From positions 1,426,001 to 1,490,000 of the forward strand of contig NZ_CP129683.1 of NCBI RefSeq assembly GCF_041080835.1: a stretch of DNA of 64,000 nucleotides. Reading direction: 5' to 3'. The notes below the pieces were generated by a model. It searched no databases and had not been told where the DNA came from. It saw only the letters and a program-made list of their open reading frames with translations. Shown here piece by piece: positions 21,512 through 31,092 of this stretch (positions are counted from its first letter, which is position 1; each line of letters opens with the position of its first letter). A program made the position numbers and the translations under genes. The stretch is from Bifidobacterium sp. WK012_4_13 (GTDB lineage: Bacteria; Actinomycetota; Actinomycetes; Actinomycetales; Bifidobacteriaceae).

Positions 21512-22642
21512 TCAGATGTTATCCGCTGCCTTGGAAAGGAGACCGACGTATTGGCCTACGGTGGCTGGAATCGAAAGCGATGACGGCGCTATCGCCGATT
21601 CCAGTGCGGACGAACTGTCGATGACGACCACCGAGCCACGCTTGATGGCCGGGATCTTCCCGATGAGCGGATCTGCCTGCAAGGTCTTGAGGGTCGAACT
21701 GTCGCCATAGGTGACGATGATGTCCACATCATCGAGCTGATCGACGTTTTCGCTGGAAATATCCTTGTAGAATGAATCGGTGCTGGCAGAGATTTTCTTC
21801 ACTGAGGCCGGTGTCTTCAAGCCGAGGTCGTTGAGGAATTCAGGGCGGGTATCAAGCGTCGTATAGACGCTGACCGTCGAGAGCTTCGTGGTGTCGAAAT
21901 ACATGACTGCGGCGGTCTTGCCCTTGATGTTCGGCTTGGCGTCAACGGCCTTCTTGATGGCAGCCTCATCATCTGCGAGGACTTGCTTGCCCTTTGCCTG
22001 CATGTTCAAGGCCTTTGCTGCGATGGTGACGACGTCCCGCCATGGTGTCGCCCAGGCCTCCTTCGGATACGCAAGCGTTGGAGCGATCTTGCTCATGGTC
22101 TGATATTGCTGCTTGGTGATGCCGGACTGAGTGGCGATTATCAGATCCGGATTGCTCGAAGCGATCGCCTCGGTGTCGATGCTGTCGGACTCGTCATGCA
22201 GCTGCGGTGCCTTGCTGCCCGTACCGCCGAGTGCCTTGACCTTTGCAGCGGTCCAGCTGTACATACCGTTCTGTGCATCGCCATCTGACATCTTCGGCAT
22301 ATCCACGGGAAGCACTCCAAGCGAAAGAACGGCATCATAGGTTGTCCATCCAACAGTTGAGATGCGCGTGGGCTTACTTTTCAAGGTGACCGATCCATAT
22401 GCGTTCTTGATGGTGACCGGATAGCCGCTGGTTGATCCTGATTCGTCTGAAGCCGAAGACGAGCTGCCTGACCCGCATGCGGCCGTCAGTCCTAGGCTGA
22501 GAGCCATGATTCCCGCCAAGGTCAATCTCACCGCCTTTCTGGCATGAACCGCCTTTCGCGATTTGACGGTGGAATTAAAGCGGCTCAAGTCTGAAGCCTT
22601 GGATGGATTACGCATGCGATCCGCTAGGTCTGCCAACGACAT
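21512..22642 (-). CDS. Siderophore-binding lipoprotein (FepB type)
   Basis: 376 residues. A long N-terminal region (about 40 residues, basic) precedes a hydrophobic core and lipobox LTAAC, so the protein is lipid-anchored outside the membrane. The rest is a class III binding protein: PTRISTVGWTTYDAVLSLGVLPV, EAIASSNPDLIIATQ, DVDIIVTYGDSS. These proteins bind ferric siderophores. ATG 22642 has GGGAG seven bases before it; a TTG precedes it directly. The unusually long stretch before the signal core suggests that an internal start could also be used. Confidence 0.92.
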   Translation of the reverse strand: MSLADLADRMRNPSKASDLSRFNSTVKSRKAVHARKAVRLTLAGIMALSLGLTAACGSGSSSSASDESGSTSGYPVTIKNAYGSVTLKSKPTRISTVGWTTYDAVLSLGVLPVDMPKMSDGDAQNGMYSWTAAKVKALGGTGSKAPQLHDESDSIDTEAIASSNPDLIIATQSGITKQQYQTMSKIAPTLAYPKEAWATPWRDVVTIAAKALNMQAKGKQVLADDEAAIKKAVDAKPNIKGKTAAVMYFDTTKLSTVSVYTTLDTRPEFLNDLGLKTPASVKKISASTDSFYKDISSENVDQLDDVDIIVTYGDSSTLKTLQADPLIGKIPAIKRGSVVVIDSSSALESAIAPSSLSIPATVGQYVGLLSKAADNI

Positions 22643-22995
22643 CAACAGCTCCCTCTCTCTATGTTCGTCTTCTCAGTGCGCTCGAGGTCCGCAAGATTCG
22701 CGAGATTCGCGCTTGCACATTCTGTGGGATGAATTCCAGATTCCTTCTGCACCTGAAATGTAGCAAATATGTTTTGTATGCAACAGACTTGATTTTTTGG
22801 GCTAAGCGGGGTAAGAAGTCCCGATTGATTCATGTGCGGCAATCCGTCATTCATTCTCTGGCAAATGCACCGGTCTTCACTGAAAGGGCCCGTGGATGTC
22901 GAGCGTGACAATTCTGGCCGAAATTCTGAGCTCTGCGTCTCATGCCTTGAAACCGTTCGAGTGTCATGCCGCACGCATGGTTCATAATGTGAGAC
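22643..22995. other. Divergent promoter region, siderophore operon / threonine ammonia-lyase
   Basis: 353 bases without a gene. It must hold both promoters. I see an imperfect inverted repeat at 22691-22716 near the siderophore start but no recognisable DtxR/IdeR box. No T-box or leader peptide is evident before the lyase gene. Confidence 0.6.
22691..22716. promoter_or_regulatory. Inverted repeat near siderophore operon start
   Basis: GCAAG (22691-22695) pairs with CTTGC (22712-22716), and CGCGA with TCGCG inside, with a three-base bulge. The sequence also contains a direct repeat AGATTCGCG-AGATTCGCG. Its position about 50 bases upstream of the binding-protein start would suit an iron-responsive operator; this is inferred only. 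Confidence 0.4.
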
Positions 22996-24261
22996 ATGCA
23001 ATCTGATGAAATTGAGGCGTTTCTTTCGCGAAACCATGTTGAAGATTTAAACCAAGCCGCTCAAAGGCTTTCTGGAACGGTTCGCCATACGGATATCATT
23101 CCTTCGCAGATCTTGAGCGAAATGACCGGCTTCTCGATCAAATTGAAGCCCGAGAACCTGCAGCGCACCGGATCATTCAAGATTCGTGGGGCCTACAACA
23201 AGATCGCATCCTTGCCGCAGGATCAGCTCGACAAGGGCATAATCACCGCCTCTGCCGGCAACCACGCCCAAGGTGTCGCATACGCCGCACGCGAACGCGG
23301 CGCGAAGGCGACGATAGTGATGCCACAGATCACACCGCCTCTGAAGGTCGATGCGACTCGTGCATATGGAGCGGATGTGGTGTTGGAAGGCAATGTCTTT
23401 GACGAAAGCTTCGCATACGCCGTTCGACAGTCAGATGAAAACGACATCACCTTCGTTCATCCCTTCGATGACTACGACGTGATATGCGGGCAGGGCACCA
23501 TCGCATTGGAGATACTTCACGACGTGCCCGATGTGACCGACATCGTCGTTCCCATGGGCGGCGGCGGCCTGGCCGCGGGAATTGCCATGGCAGTGAAGAA
23601 CTTCAAGCCGGACGTTCATGTGATCGGAGCCACTCCGGAAGGCTCTCCCGCTTGGCATGACTCCCTGGCCGCGGGCCATGTGGTTGAGGCGACGAATGTG
23701 AATACCTCTGCCGAGGGCGTTGCGGTGAAGCGCCCCGGCGATCTGACATTCAGCCTGCTGAATCAGTATCTTGACGATCTTGTTCTGGTGAGCGAGCGCG
23801 ATATTTCGGAAATGATTCTGCTCATGCTTGAGAAGCACAAACTGGTCGTTGAAGCAGCCGGTGCCGTTTCTTTGGCAGCGCTGAACCAGCTGTCCAAAAA
23901 CAGCCAGGTCTTCCAGTCCGCTCCCGGCAAGCATGTGATCGTTCCGATATTGTCTGGCGGCAACATCGACACCGTTACCATTGGTGCGGTCATCCAGCGG
24001 GGCATGATCTCACGTGGCAGAATCATGCAGTTCGGGGTGGAATTGCCCGATATCCCAGGCCAGCTGGCAGCGATAGCCAACCTTCTGGCGACTTTGCGAG
24101 CCAACGTGATTGAGCTTAACCACGACCAGTTCAAGGCATCTGGTCACTATCGCAATGGGGTGCTGCTCGAGGTGACCGTTGAGACGAATGGGCCTGACCA
24201 TATCGCCCTTATATTGGACACCTTGCGCACCAAGGGCTTCCGTGTGAGGCAGGAATACTGA
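22996..24261 (+). CDS. ilvA: Threonine ammonia-lyase (threonine dehydratase) with ACT domain
   Basis: 421-residue PLP enzyme converting threonine to 2-oxobutyrate, the entry to isoleucine synthesis. Residues about 20-330 are the fold II core: PENLQRTGSFKIRGAYNKI with the PLP lysine, SAGNHAQGVAYAA, and the phosphate-binding GGGGLAAG. Residues about 345-420 form one ACT domain (GVELPDIPGQLAAIANLLATL). One ACT domain and this length match the shorter IlvA/TdcB-like type common in actinobacteria. ATG 22996 has only a weak ribosome site. It is monocistronic, convergent with the next gene. Confidence 0.94.
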   Translation: MQSDEIEAFLSRNHVEDLNQAAQRLSGTVRHTDIIPSQILSEMTGFSIKLKPENLQRTGSFKIRGAYNKIASLPQDQLDKGIITASAGNHAQGVAYAARERGAKATIVMPQITPPLKVDATRAYGADVVLEGNVFDESFAYAVRQSDENDITFVHPFDDYDVICGQGTIALEILHDVPDVTDIVVPMGGGGLAAGIAMAVKNFKPDVHVIGATPEGSPAWHDSLAAGHVVEATNVNTSAEGVAVKRPGDLTFSLLNQYLDDLVLVSERDISEMILLMLEKHKLVVEAAGAVSLAALNQLSKNSQVFQSAPGKHVIVPILSGGNIDTVTIGAVIQRGMISRGRIMQFGVELPDIPGQLAAIANLLATLRANVIELNHDQFKASGHYRNGVLLEVTVETNGPDHIALILDTLRTKGFRVRQEY

Positions 24262-24323
24262 TTGCTGGAAGTCTTTTCCATTGCTTTCTCTGAAATGCCG
24301 CGGTGCAATGGCCAAATGCGCGG

Positions 24324-26201
24324 CTACACGCGGTAGACGAAGGCCTCCCAGGGTGAAAGTCTGCCGGTAACGAGCGCAGTGGCGGAATGATCGACGGAAT
24401 AGTTGCTGATAAGCACTCGATCCTGATCGATCATGCCTTCAGCGACAATCGTCCAGGATGGGTCGAGACCGATGATGTTGGCGGTTTGTGGCGGAATCTG
24501 CGCCGTGCGACTGGTCAGATTCGCGACGACTACAATGCGGTCCACATCTTCCGAACCATGGGCCACGCCATCCGCATGACCGGGAAGGTCAATAAGAGGA
24601 ATGGACCTGGTGAATGCATACACGCGCTGGTCATCTGCATCGAGGAGGGTAAAATCGCCTGCCGCCACCACAGGGTCGCTGTGACGCAGGTGAATCAGCT
24701 CCTTGTAGAAGGTGAGGACCGAGCTCGGGTTTCGCTGCTCATTGCGCACGTTGATGTATCGCTTGTTGATGTTCACGGGAAGCCATGGATGCCCGTCCAT
24801 ACTGGGCTGCATGAATCCTGCATACCGAGTGCCGTCCCATTGCATGGGGGTTCGCGCATTGTCTCGACTGCGTCGCCCGAGCGCGTCGATCATCTGATCG
24901 TGGGTTGACAGATGCATCGACAGCACGCGCACTCGATAGAGGTCCAGAGACTCGATGTCACGGTATTGGTCAAGGGCCGTGAACCCGGCATTCGTCATGC
25001 CCAGCTCCTCGCCTTGATAGACATATGGCGTTCCTCGATGCATATGAAGGATCAGACCGAGCGCCTTGGCGGAATAACGGCGCAAATCGTCGGTGGAGGT
25101 GTCTCCCCAACGCGACACCACACGGGGCTGGTCATGATTGTTGAAGAACAGGCTGCTCCACCCGGCATCCTGCACGGCACTCTGCTCCTGCGTCATTATT
25201 CGCTTGAGAGGAACGATGTCCAACGGCAGAGGATTCCATTTGCTGCCCTTCTCATCGAATTCGACGTGCTTGAAGAGGAAGAGCATGTCAAGCTCGCCAT
25301 TGGCTGGATCGGTGATGTGACGATCCCTGTCTGGGGTGATGCCTGGAGCCTCGCCGACGGTCAGCGTACCCTCTCGGCCATCGAAGACCTCGCGTCGCAT
25401 CTCGGAAAGGAACTCATCGAGCCTAGGCCCATCCGCGGCGACCTTCTGGGAATTCGCATAGCCATCTTCGCCAGGCTCGCCATCCGGCAAGGTGCCATCC
25501 TCCAAGACAGGCTTCGAAATCAAAGTGATGACATCCATGCGGAATCCATCGATGCCTCGATCCATCCACCAATTCATCATGTCGAAAATGGCCTGTCGCA
25601 CATTTGGATTTTCCCAGTTCAAGTCTGGTTGCTTGGGAGAGAACGAGTGCAGATAATATTCACCGCGATCGGCATCGAAATCCCATGCGGAACCTCCAAA
25701 ATCAGAACCCCAGTTGTTGGGTTCTGCGCCTGGAGTGCCAGGAACATGGCCAGGCTTTGGAGGACGCCACCAATACCAGTCGGTATAGCCGTCGACCCGT
25801 CCACGCGAAGCCTTGAACCATGCATGTTCGTCGGACGTATGGTTCACTACAAGATCCATGATGAGCTTCATGCCACGCTCATGAACGCCGGCGATCAAGT
25901 CATCCATATCATAGAGATTGCCAAAAACAGGGTCGATCGCCTGATAATCCGATATGTCATAGCCATTGTCATCCTGCGGAGACTTATAAACGGGGCTGAG
26001 CCAAATAACGTCGATGCCCAGATCTGCAAGATAGTCCAGCCGTGACGTGATGCCGGGGATGTCACCAATGCCATCGCCGTTGGAGTCCTGAAAACTTCTG
26101 GGATATATCTGATACACGACTGCATTCGACCACCAGGGATTGGGTGTCGCACCATTCGTACGGATTGAATCCGGAAGATATATGCGCTGCTCGTCGGTCA
26201 T
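24324..26201 (-). CDS. GH13 oligo-1,6-glucosidase-like alpha-glucosidase (paralogue 1)
   Basis: 625 residues, cytoplasmic. Barrel motifs: WWSNAVVYQIYPRSFQDSNGDGIGDI, DLVVNHTSDEHAWF, GFRMDVITLISK with the nucleophile Asp, LTVGEAPGI with the acid/base Glu, and FFNNHDQPR. The Val directly after the nucleophile is the residue known to favour alpha-1,6 over alpha-1,4 bonds in this subfamily, so isomalto-oligosaccharides are likely substrates. ATG 26201 is preceded by GAGGG and aligns with its paralogue at 35831-37705; an earlier in-frame start at 26240 lacks support. It follows the trehalose synthesis gene with a strong hairpin in between. Confidence 0.93.
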   Translation of the reverse strand: MTDEQRIYLPDSIRTNGATPNPWWSNAVVYQIYPRSFQDSNGDGIGDIPGITSRLDYLADLGIDVIWLSPVYKSPQDDNGYDISDYQAIDPVFGNLYDMDDLIAGVHERGMKLIMDLVVNHTSDEHAWFKASRGRVDGYTDWYWWRPPKPGHVPGTPGAEPNNWGSDFGGSAWDFDADRGEYYLHSFSPKQPDLNWENPNVRQAIFDMMNWWMDRGIDGFRMDVITLISKPVLEDGTLPDGEPGEDGYANSQKVAADGPRLDEFLSEMRREVFDGREGTLTVGEAPGITPDRDRHITDPANGELDMLFLFKHVEFDEKGSKWNPLPLDIVPLKRIMTQEQSAVQDAGWSSLFFNNHDQPRVVSRWGDTSTDDLRRYSAKALGLILHMHRGTPYVYQGEELGMTNAGFTALDQYRDIESLDLYRVRVLSMHLSTHDQMIDALGRRSRDNARTPMQWDGTRYAGFMQPSMDGHPWLPVNINKRYINVRNEQRNPSSVLTFYKELIHLRHSDPVVAAGDFTLLDADDQRVYAFTRSIPLIDLPGHADGVAHGSEDVDRIVVVANLTSRTAQIPPQTANIIGLDPSWTIVAEGMIDQDRVLISNYSVDHSATALVTGRLSPWEAFVYRV

Positions 26202-26253
26202 GTCCCTCATCTCAAAAGGCTTGCAAACTTGTGGCGACACTGCTGAAAGCGAA

Positions 26254-26295
26254 GCAGTGAACCGCTCAGGAATGTCTTGCTGAGCGGTTCACTGC
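26254..26295 (-). terminator. Perfect 16-bp hairpin between otsAB and the alpha-glucosidase
   Basis: Arms GCAGTGAACCGCTCAG (26254-26269) and CTGAGCGGTTCACTGC (26280-26295) match over all 16 bases with a ten-base loop. It lies 122 bases after the otsAB stop and 52 bases before the alpha-glucosidase start. No clean U-run follows. It could terminate otsAB or act as an operator/attenuator for the glucosidase. Confidence 0.65.
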
Positions 26296-26417
26296 GTCCT
26301 ATGTCGGAACAACGACAATAGTAGACGCTACAGACTGTATGAAGCCAAAGATTTGCGAGATTTCGCAGTGCAAGAACTGCACGTTGAAGAAACCAGCCTA
26401 TCCTCCGATGCTACCGT

Positions 26418-28811
26418 TCATGCACGGGTCGCTTCCGACTCTGCGGCGAGGTACCCAAGCAGGCGTTGAACGGACGCAGCGTTCAAAAGACGGGACTGTG
26501 CGCGGGTGATGCCGGCACCGACCTTGATGCTCCATGAATTCTCAGGCATGACGGCGAACATCGTCTCGTCGGTCGAGTCATCTCCTGCTGCAAGCATGAA
26601 GTCATAATCACCGCTCTCAAGAATCGGAGCGACGGCCTGGCCCTTGCTCACGGCGACAGGACACACCTCGACGACCTTGGCATTCTCCATCACCATCAGG
26701 CCAAGCTTCCCCGTTATGGCACGAAGCTTCTCAAGAAGCCTCATTCTTTCCACGTTCGCCTTGCGCTGGTCACTGAGACGGTAATGCCATGCCATCGCAT
26801 CGTCCTTCTGCTCGATGAAGGACTTCTCGAGGGAATCGACGGATTCCCGCATGATTGGCTCAATCCTCTTCTTCCACTCAGCGGCATCAGGAAGACCTTC
26901 GAGACGCGTCCATTTTCGGCCTGTGCCACTGTCGGCCTTCGAATCATAGCCGCTTCGCCATACGCCGTGCTCAGCGATGAGACCGACTGGCAGATCGCCG
27001 AACCAGGCGCCCATCGTTTCGTGCGAGCGCCCGGAAACGATGTACAGCGTGACCGCAGGGTCCGAAGCGACGCGGCGAATCAGCGATCGCAGTCCCTGTG
27101 TGGGTCTTGCGCGATCCGGAGTGCGCACAAGCGGCGTGAGCGTGCCATCATAGTCAAGCAGGAGCAAGCGGCTCCCTGCCTTATCCCACTGCTCCATCAT
27201 CGTGTTGCGCTGATCCATGCGAAGACGCTTGTCCGCAAGGCTCGTGCTGGCAACCTGAGCCAGCGATGCAAGGAATCCAGTGCACCATGTCGCCGCTGTC
27301 CTGAACTTCAACCTTGCCTGCATGGCGATGTTACGGCGTCTGGAATCCTCATTCGAGATCTCAAGCGCATCATGCAGCGCCTCGCACACGGCAGAGGTAT
27401 CGTATGGGTTGACTATGAACGCCTGGTCAAGCTCACGCGCAGCCCCGCACATATCCGAAAGGACGAGTGCGCCTGCCCGTCCATCATGGCACGCGAGGTA
27501 TTCCTTGGCGACCAGGTTCATGCCGTCGCGAAGTGGCGTGACCAGCGCGACATCCCCTGCCGCATAGATTCCACACACCGGCTTGATGGGAAGCGACCGG
27601 GTGATGTAGTGAATCGGGTTCCACGAGAGCAGCGAGTACTTGCCGTTGATCTGTCCGACCAACTGGTCCACCTGCTCCTTCAGACGCTTGTATGTCGGCA
27701 CATTCTCGCGTGAAGGCGTGGCGAGCAGGTAATAGGTGACATGGCCGATCCATTCAGGATATTTGCCCAGCATCAGTTCGAACGCGCGGAGACGTTCGGG
27801 AATTCCCTTGGTGTAATCGAGTCGATCGATGGAGACGATGACCTTGTTGGGCTTGGGACTGCCGGAAGCTGCGAACCTTGCAAGCGTGAGCTCTGGCAGG
27901 TCTTCGCGTGAGTAGTGACTCCACCGTGCGCCCTCCTTGGTGGAAGCCTCGGTCGCGGCATTGCTTTCCGCAGTCAGCGATGTCGCATAGCGTTGACCAG
28001 TGCGCTTGCCACAGACCGCTTCGATGCCCCTGCGCATCTCAGTTGCGAGGTTCGACCGAGACGTGCGGCGATACAGGTTGTAGTCGATGCCGATAGGGAA
28101 TGCGTCAACGGTGCTTCTACGACCGTCTTCCAGCTCAACGTGGCCTTGTTCGTCAACGTCCTTGCCAAGCAGAAGCTTCACGGAAGCCTTGAAGCTATTC
28201 GCATAGTCGACGGTATGGAATCCAACCAGATCGGCCCCCAGAATGCCATTGAGTATCTCGCGGCTCCACGGCAGGGAGCGGAAGATCTCAGGGCTTGGGA
28301 ATGGGACATGCAGGAACCAGCCGATCGAAGCCTTCGGGAAGCGCTCGCGCAACATCTGGGGCAGCAGCATCAAGTGGTAGTCCTGAATCCAGACGGTGTC
28401 ACCCTTATGAATCAGCGGCGCGACCATGTCAGCGAATTTCTCGTTGACATCGGCATAGATATTGAAGGTTTCCTCGTTGAAATTCGCCTCATGCGGAAAA
28501 TCGTGCAGCAACGGCCACAAGGTATCATTCGAAAAGCCAGCATAGTAGCCCTTGACCTCTGATTCATCAAGGAAAATCGGGACGCAGCGGCGATCGGAGA
28601 ACTCCTTCTTGATGCTCTCTACCTCTGACTTCGTATGCTCGGAGGCATCGATGCCACTCCAGCCTACCCAGATGCTGTCGCGGTGAGTCTTATGATATGG
28701 TCCGATTGCGGTCGCCAGTCCGCCAACGTTCTGTCGCAGTGCGAATGATTTATCTTCGTTCTCTTCCATCGAAAAAGGCAGTCGATTGGAAACTATTATG
28801 AGTCTTGACAT
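26418..28811 (-). CDS. otsAB: Bifunctional trehalose-6-phosphate synthase/phosphatase (OtsA-OtsB fusion)
   Basis: 797 residues. Residues 1 to about 520 are a GT20 synthase: RLIIVSNRLPFS, QNVGGLATAI, VWIQDYHLMLLP, IGWFLHVPFPSPE and SIDRLDYTKGIPERL followed by LRDGMNLVAKEY. Residues about 530-797 are a HAD phosphatase: LLLLDYDGTLTPL with the nucleophile Asp, IVSGRSHETM, and AAGDDSTDETMF. Together they make trehalose from UDP-glucose and glucose-6-phosphate. A linker of about 45 residues rich in Ala, Thr and Glu interrupts the synthase part before the IDRLDYTKG motif. ATG 28811 follows GGGGAGGA. Single gene, no regulator adjacent. Confidence 0.95.
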   Translation of the reverse strand: MSRLIIVSNRLPFSMEENEDKSFALRQNVGGLATAIGPYHKTHRDSIWVGWSGIDASEHTKSEVESIKKEFSDRRCVPIFLDESEVKGYYAGFSNDTLWPLLHDFPHEANFNEETFNIYADVNEKFADMVAPLIHKGDTVWIQDYHLMLLPQMLRERFPKASIGWFLHVPFPSPEIFRSLPWSREILNGILGADLVGFHTVDYANSFKASVKLLLGKDVDEQGHVELEDGRRSTVDAFPIGIDYNLYRRTSRSNLATEMRRGIEAVCGKRTGQRYATSLTAESNAATEASTKEGARWSHYSREDLPELTLARFAASGSPKPNKVIVSIDRLDYTKGIPERLRAFELMLGKYPEWIGHVTYYLLATPSRENVPTYKRLKEQVDQLVGQINGKYSLLSWNPIHYITRSLPIKPVCGIYAAGDVALVTPLRDGMNLVAKEYLACHDGRAGALVLSDMCGAARELDQAFIVNPYDTSAVCEALHDALEISNEDSRRRNIAMQARLKFRTAATWCTGFLASLAQVASTSLADKRLRMDQRNTMMEQWDKAGSRLLLLDYDGTLTPLVRTPDRARPTQGLRSLIRRVASDPAVTLYIVSGRSHETMGAWFGDLPVGLIAEHGVWRSGYDSKADSGTGRKWTRLEGLPDAAEWKKRIEPIMRESVDSLEKSFIEQKDDAMAWHYRLSDQRKANVERMRLLEKLRAITGKLGLMVMENAKVVEVCPVAVSKGQAVAPILESGDYDFMLAAGDDSTDETMFAVMPENSWSIKVGAGITRAQSRLLNAASVQRLLGYLAAESEATRA

Positions 28812-29130
28812 GACATCCTCCCCGTTCGCCGGTGGAAACAGCCCCATCCAGCTGCTCGAATGAGCCTTGCTAACTTAAGTCCCTCTCAAGTCAAGCTATA
28901 GCACATCGAAAACTTGGGTCGGTCTACATCCGGTAAAGAACACGCCAATTCATCATGGCAGATCATTGCTGCTTATGGCAAGCTCCCAACTCTATGACGG
29001 GGCTGCATCATAACGATTACGCGGCCGACAGAGCGTGGTGGAACGCGCTGCCGGACAGGACCCTCATCATCCCATAGCCGATTCTGCCGAGAGACGAGAG
29101 AAGAGGTGGGGACCGCGGGGAATGGCAGCC
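28812..29130. other. Gene-free region upstream of otsAB
   Basis: 319 bases between the end of the debranching-type glycosidase and otsAB, both on the minus strand. It must contain the otsAB promoter. I see no tRNA, clear terminator or strong operator in it. Confidence 0.5.
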
Positions 29131-31092
29131 TCAGCTCCGATTGTCTTGAAAGACCTTATAGACAGCAATCGAAGACGCCGCAGACCATGCCTGGGGATGG
29201 CATGCAGCAGGATAGGGAACCAGATTCGGTGCGGCATCGCCAGAATAGAGCTCGGGCATCTGATAATCGAACTGCTCTGCAGCCTTGATGAGCTCTTCGC
29301 CAATGATGCGAGCCTGCTTCGCTCTACCCTCTTGATACAGTCCGAGCATTGCGATTGCCGTGTCGTGTGCCCACACAGAGCCGCAATGATAGCTCAAAGG
29401 CCAATACCCGCCTGATTGCGAGCTGAGTGTGCGGATGCCGTATCCAGAATTGAGTTCAGGAGACATCAACCGACTCGCTATGGCGTCTACGCCGTCGCCA
29501 TCGATGATGCCAGTCCCCAGAAGATGCCCTATGTTACTGGTCAGTGAGTCAACCGGTCGTTTGTCTCCATCCAAGGCGATCGCCGGATACCGGCCAGATT
29601 CATCCGAGATCCAGAATTGTGCATTGAATCGTTCTTTCAGCTTCGATGCCCACGATCTCCACTGATCCCCGCCCTTCCTGCCGAACGCATCGAGCATACG
29701 AGCGCCATCCATTGCTGCCTGATACGCGTAACCCTGCACTTCGCAGAGCGCAATCGGCCCCTTGGCAATGCTCCCGTCACGCCACCGGACCGAATCGCCA
29801 GAATCCTTCCAACCCTGATTCGCAAGGCCGTGCCCGGAAGTATCGACGTATTCGAGGAAGCCATCACCATCGGCATCACCAAAATCTCTGATCCATTCGA
29901 GCGCACGTTCCATATGAGGCAGGAGCGCCTCGACTTCGGACTTCGCAATATGAGAATCCACAAGCTCTGCAAAGAGTATGACCCACAGTGCCGTGGCATC
30001 AACCGTTCCGTAATATAGCGGCGGCAGATCGAGATGATGCTCTGCGAAAGCGCCTGCATATTCCATAGCCTGCGCTCGAAGTTCATGCGGTATCTTCCCT
30101 GGTTCCGCATTGGTCGAAGAATCGGACGCTTCAGCCTGAAAATGCGCCAGCGTCCGCAAAGTTCCAAGAGCAGGAATGTTGGTGATCGGGAGCATGAACC
30201 GCGCGGCCCATAGCGAATCGCGCCCAAAGAGCGTGAAGAACCAAGGCGCGCCGGCAGCCAGGAATTCATCGTCGGGAAGCTCTGGAATCGACATCCTCAA
30301 TGCTTCCAGATCTTGCAAGGAACGGGAAACCCATGCATCGAGCCTTGAATCCCACGTCGAGATGAGCGCATCATGCCAAGAGGCCTTTCCACGCGCTGGG
30401 ACCACGACGCGTCTTGGACTGCGAGCATGCGCAGAGCATTGAAGCGTGGTTTGCGAAGACGGTGGAATGTCAATATCCCAGATAAACGAGCATTCAAGCC
30501 CTTCACCCCTGACCTCAGCATCGGGGCTAGCACTGATACGCAGCGCACCCGCATCGGAATTCACGTCACATGCGCTGTCGCCCACTGCAATGTGAAGTGT
30601 CTGAGAAGTCTCGGACATCCGAGCCACCCCACCTTTGATGCTTTGCATATCGGTGTTGTCGATGCATATGTGCAGCTCAAAGACGAGATGGGTCGAGCGT
30701 TGCAGACCATTGCGCAAACGATACTCAAGCGTCAGCAGTCCGTCACCGATTTCGCGGCATTCATCGATGCGAAACATGGGGTCCACCGTGCTTCCCGTTA
30801 TGTTACGCGCCAAATAGACATTCGACGATGAGTTTGATTGCTGCACCGAATGTCTGACCATCTGGGGTTCCACTCCGTTAACGACCACGCTGACTGCCGA
30901 AATCATACGAGTGTCGCCCACATAGAAACCGCTCACTCCTTCGCCATCTATCAGACCGTCGCCGTTGCTCCACAACTGTGCCGGAGCAGAGACAATGACC
31001 TCCCTGTCATGCAGCCAAGGCTGTGTGGGTATGTGCTGTGCACTGTGCTGAGCGTTCTTATGCATTGTTGAGCTCGTTTCGTTATGAATCAT
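29131..31092 (-). CDS. Debranching-enzyme-like glycoside hydrolase (MGH1-type)
   Basis: 653 residues, no signal peptide. Residues about 30-240 look like the beta-rich N-terminal domain of bacterial glycogen-debranching proteins (VIVSAPAQLWSNGDGLIDGEGVSGFYVGDTRMIS). Residues about 260-650 are an alpha/alpha toroid: GAPWFFTLFGRDSLWAARFML, YYGTVDATALWV, FGDADGDGFLEY, NQGWKDSGDSV and SGYGIRTLS, with acidic residues (GRDS, TVDAT, KDSGD) suited to catalysis. The ATG at 31092 overlaps the permease stop by four bases (ATGA), so it is co-translated with the importer. The exact substrate is unknown; many relatives are annotated as amylo-alpha-1,6-glucosidase without biochemical proof. Confidence 0.85.
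   Translation of the reverse strand: MIHNETSSTMHKNAQHSAQHIPTQPWLHDREVIVSAPAQLWSNGDGLIDGEGVSGFYVGDTRMISAVSVVVNGVEPQMVRHSVQQSNSSSNVYLARNITGSTVDPMFRIDECREIGDGLLTLEYRLRNGLQRSTHLVFELHICIDNTDMQSIKGGVARMSETSQTLHIAVGDSACDVNSDAGALRISASPDAEVRGEGLECSFIWDIDIPPSSQTTLQCSAHARSPRRVVVPARGKASWHDALISTWDSRLDAWVSRSLQDLEALRMSIPELPDDEFLAAGAPWFFTLFGRDSLWAARFMLPITNIPALGTLRTLAHFQAEASDSSTNAEPGKIPHELRAQAMEYAGAFAEHHLDLPPLYYGTVDATALWVILFAELVDSHIAKSEVEALLPHMERALEWIRDFGDADGDGFLEYVDTSGHGLANQGWKDSGDSVRWRDGSIAKGPIALCEVQGYAYQAAMDGARMLDAFGRKGGDQWRSWASKLKERFNAQFWISDESGRYPAIALDGDKRPVDSLTSNIGHLLGTGIIDGDGVDAIASRLMSPELNSGYGIRTLSSQSGGYWPLSYHCGSVWAHDTAIAMLGLYQEGRAKQARIIGEELIKAAEQFDYQMPELYSGDAAPNLVPYPAACHPQAWSAASSIAVYKVFQDNRS

Noticed and set aside
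22643..22995. DtxR/IdeR box or T-box riboswitch
   Set aside because: No TTAGG-type palindrome and no T-box sequence or specifier hairpin were found by eye.
24912..26045. 377-codon plus-strand open frame
   Set aside because: Complementary to the GH13 gene on the minus strand, with no recognisable motif; a shadow frame.
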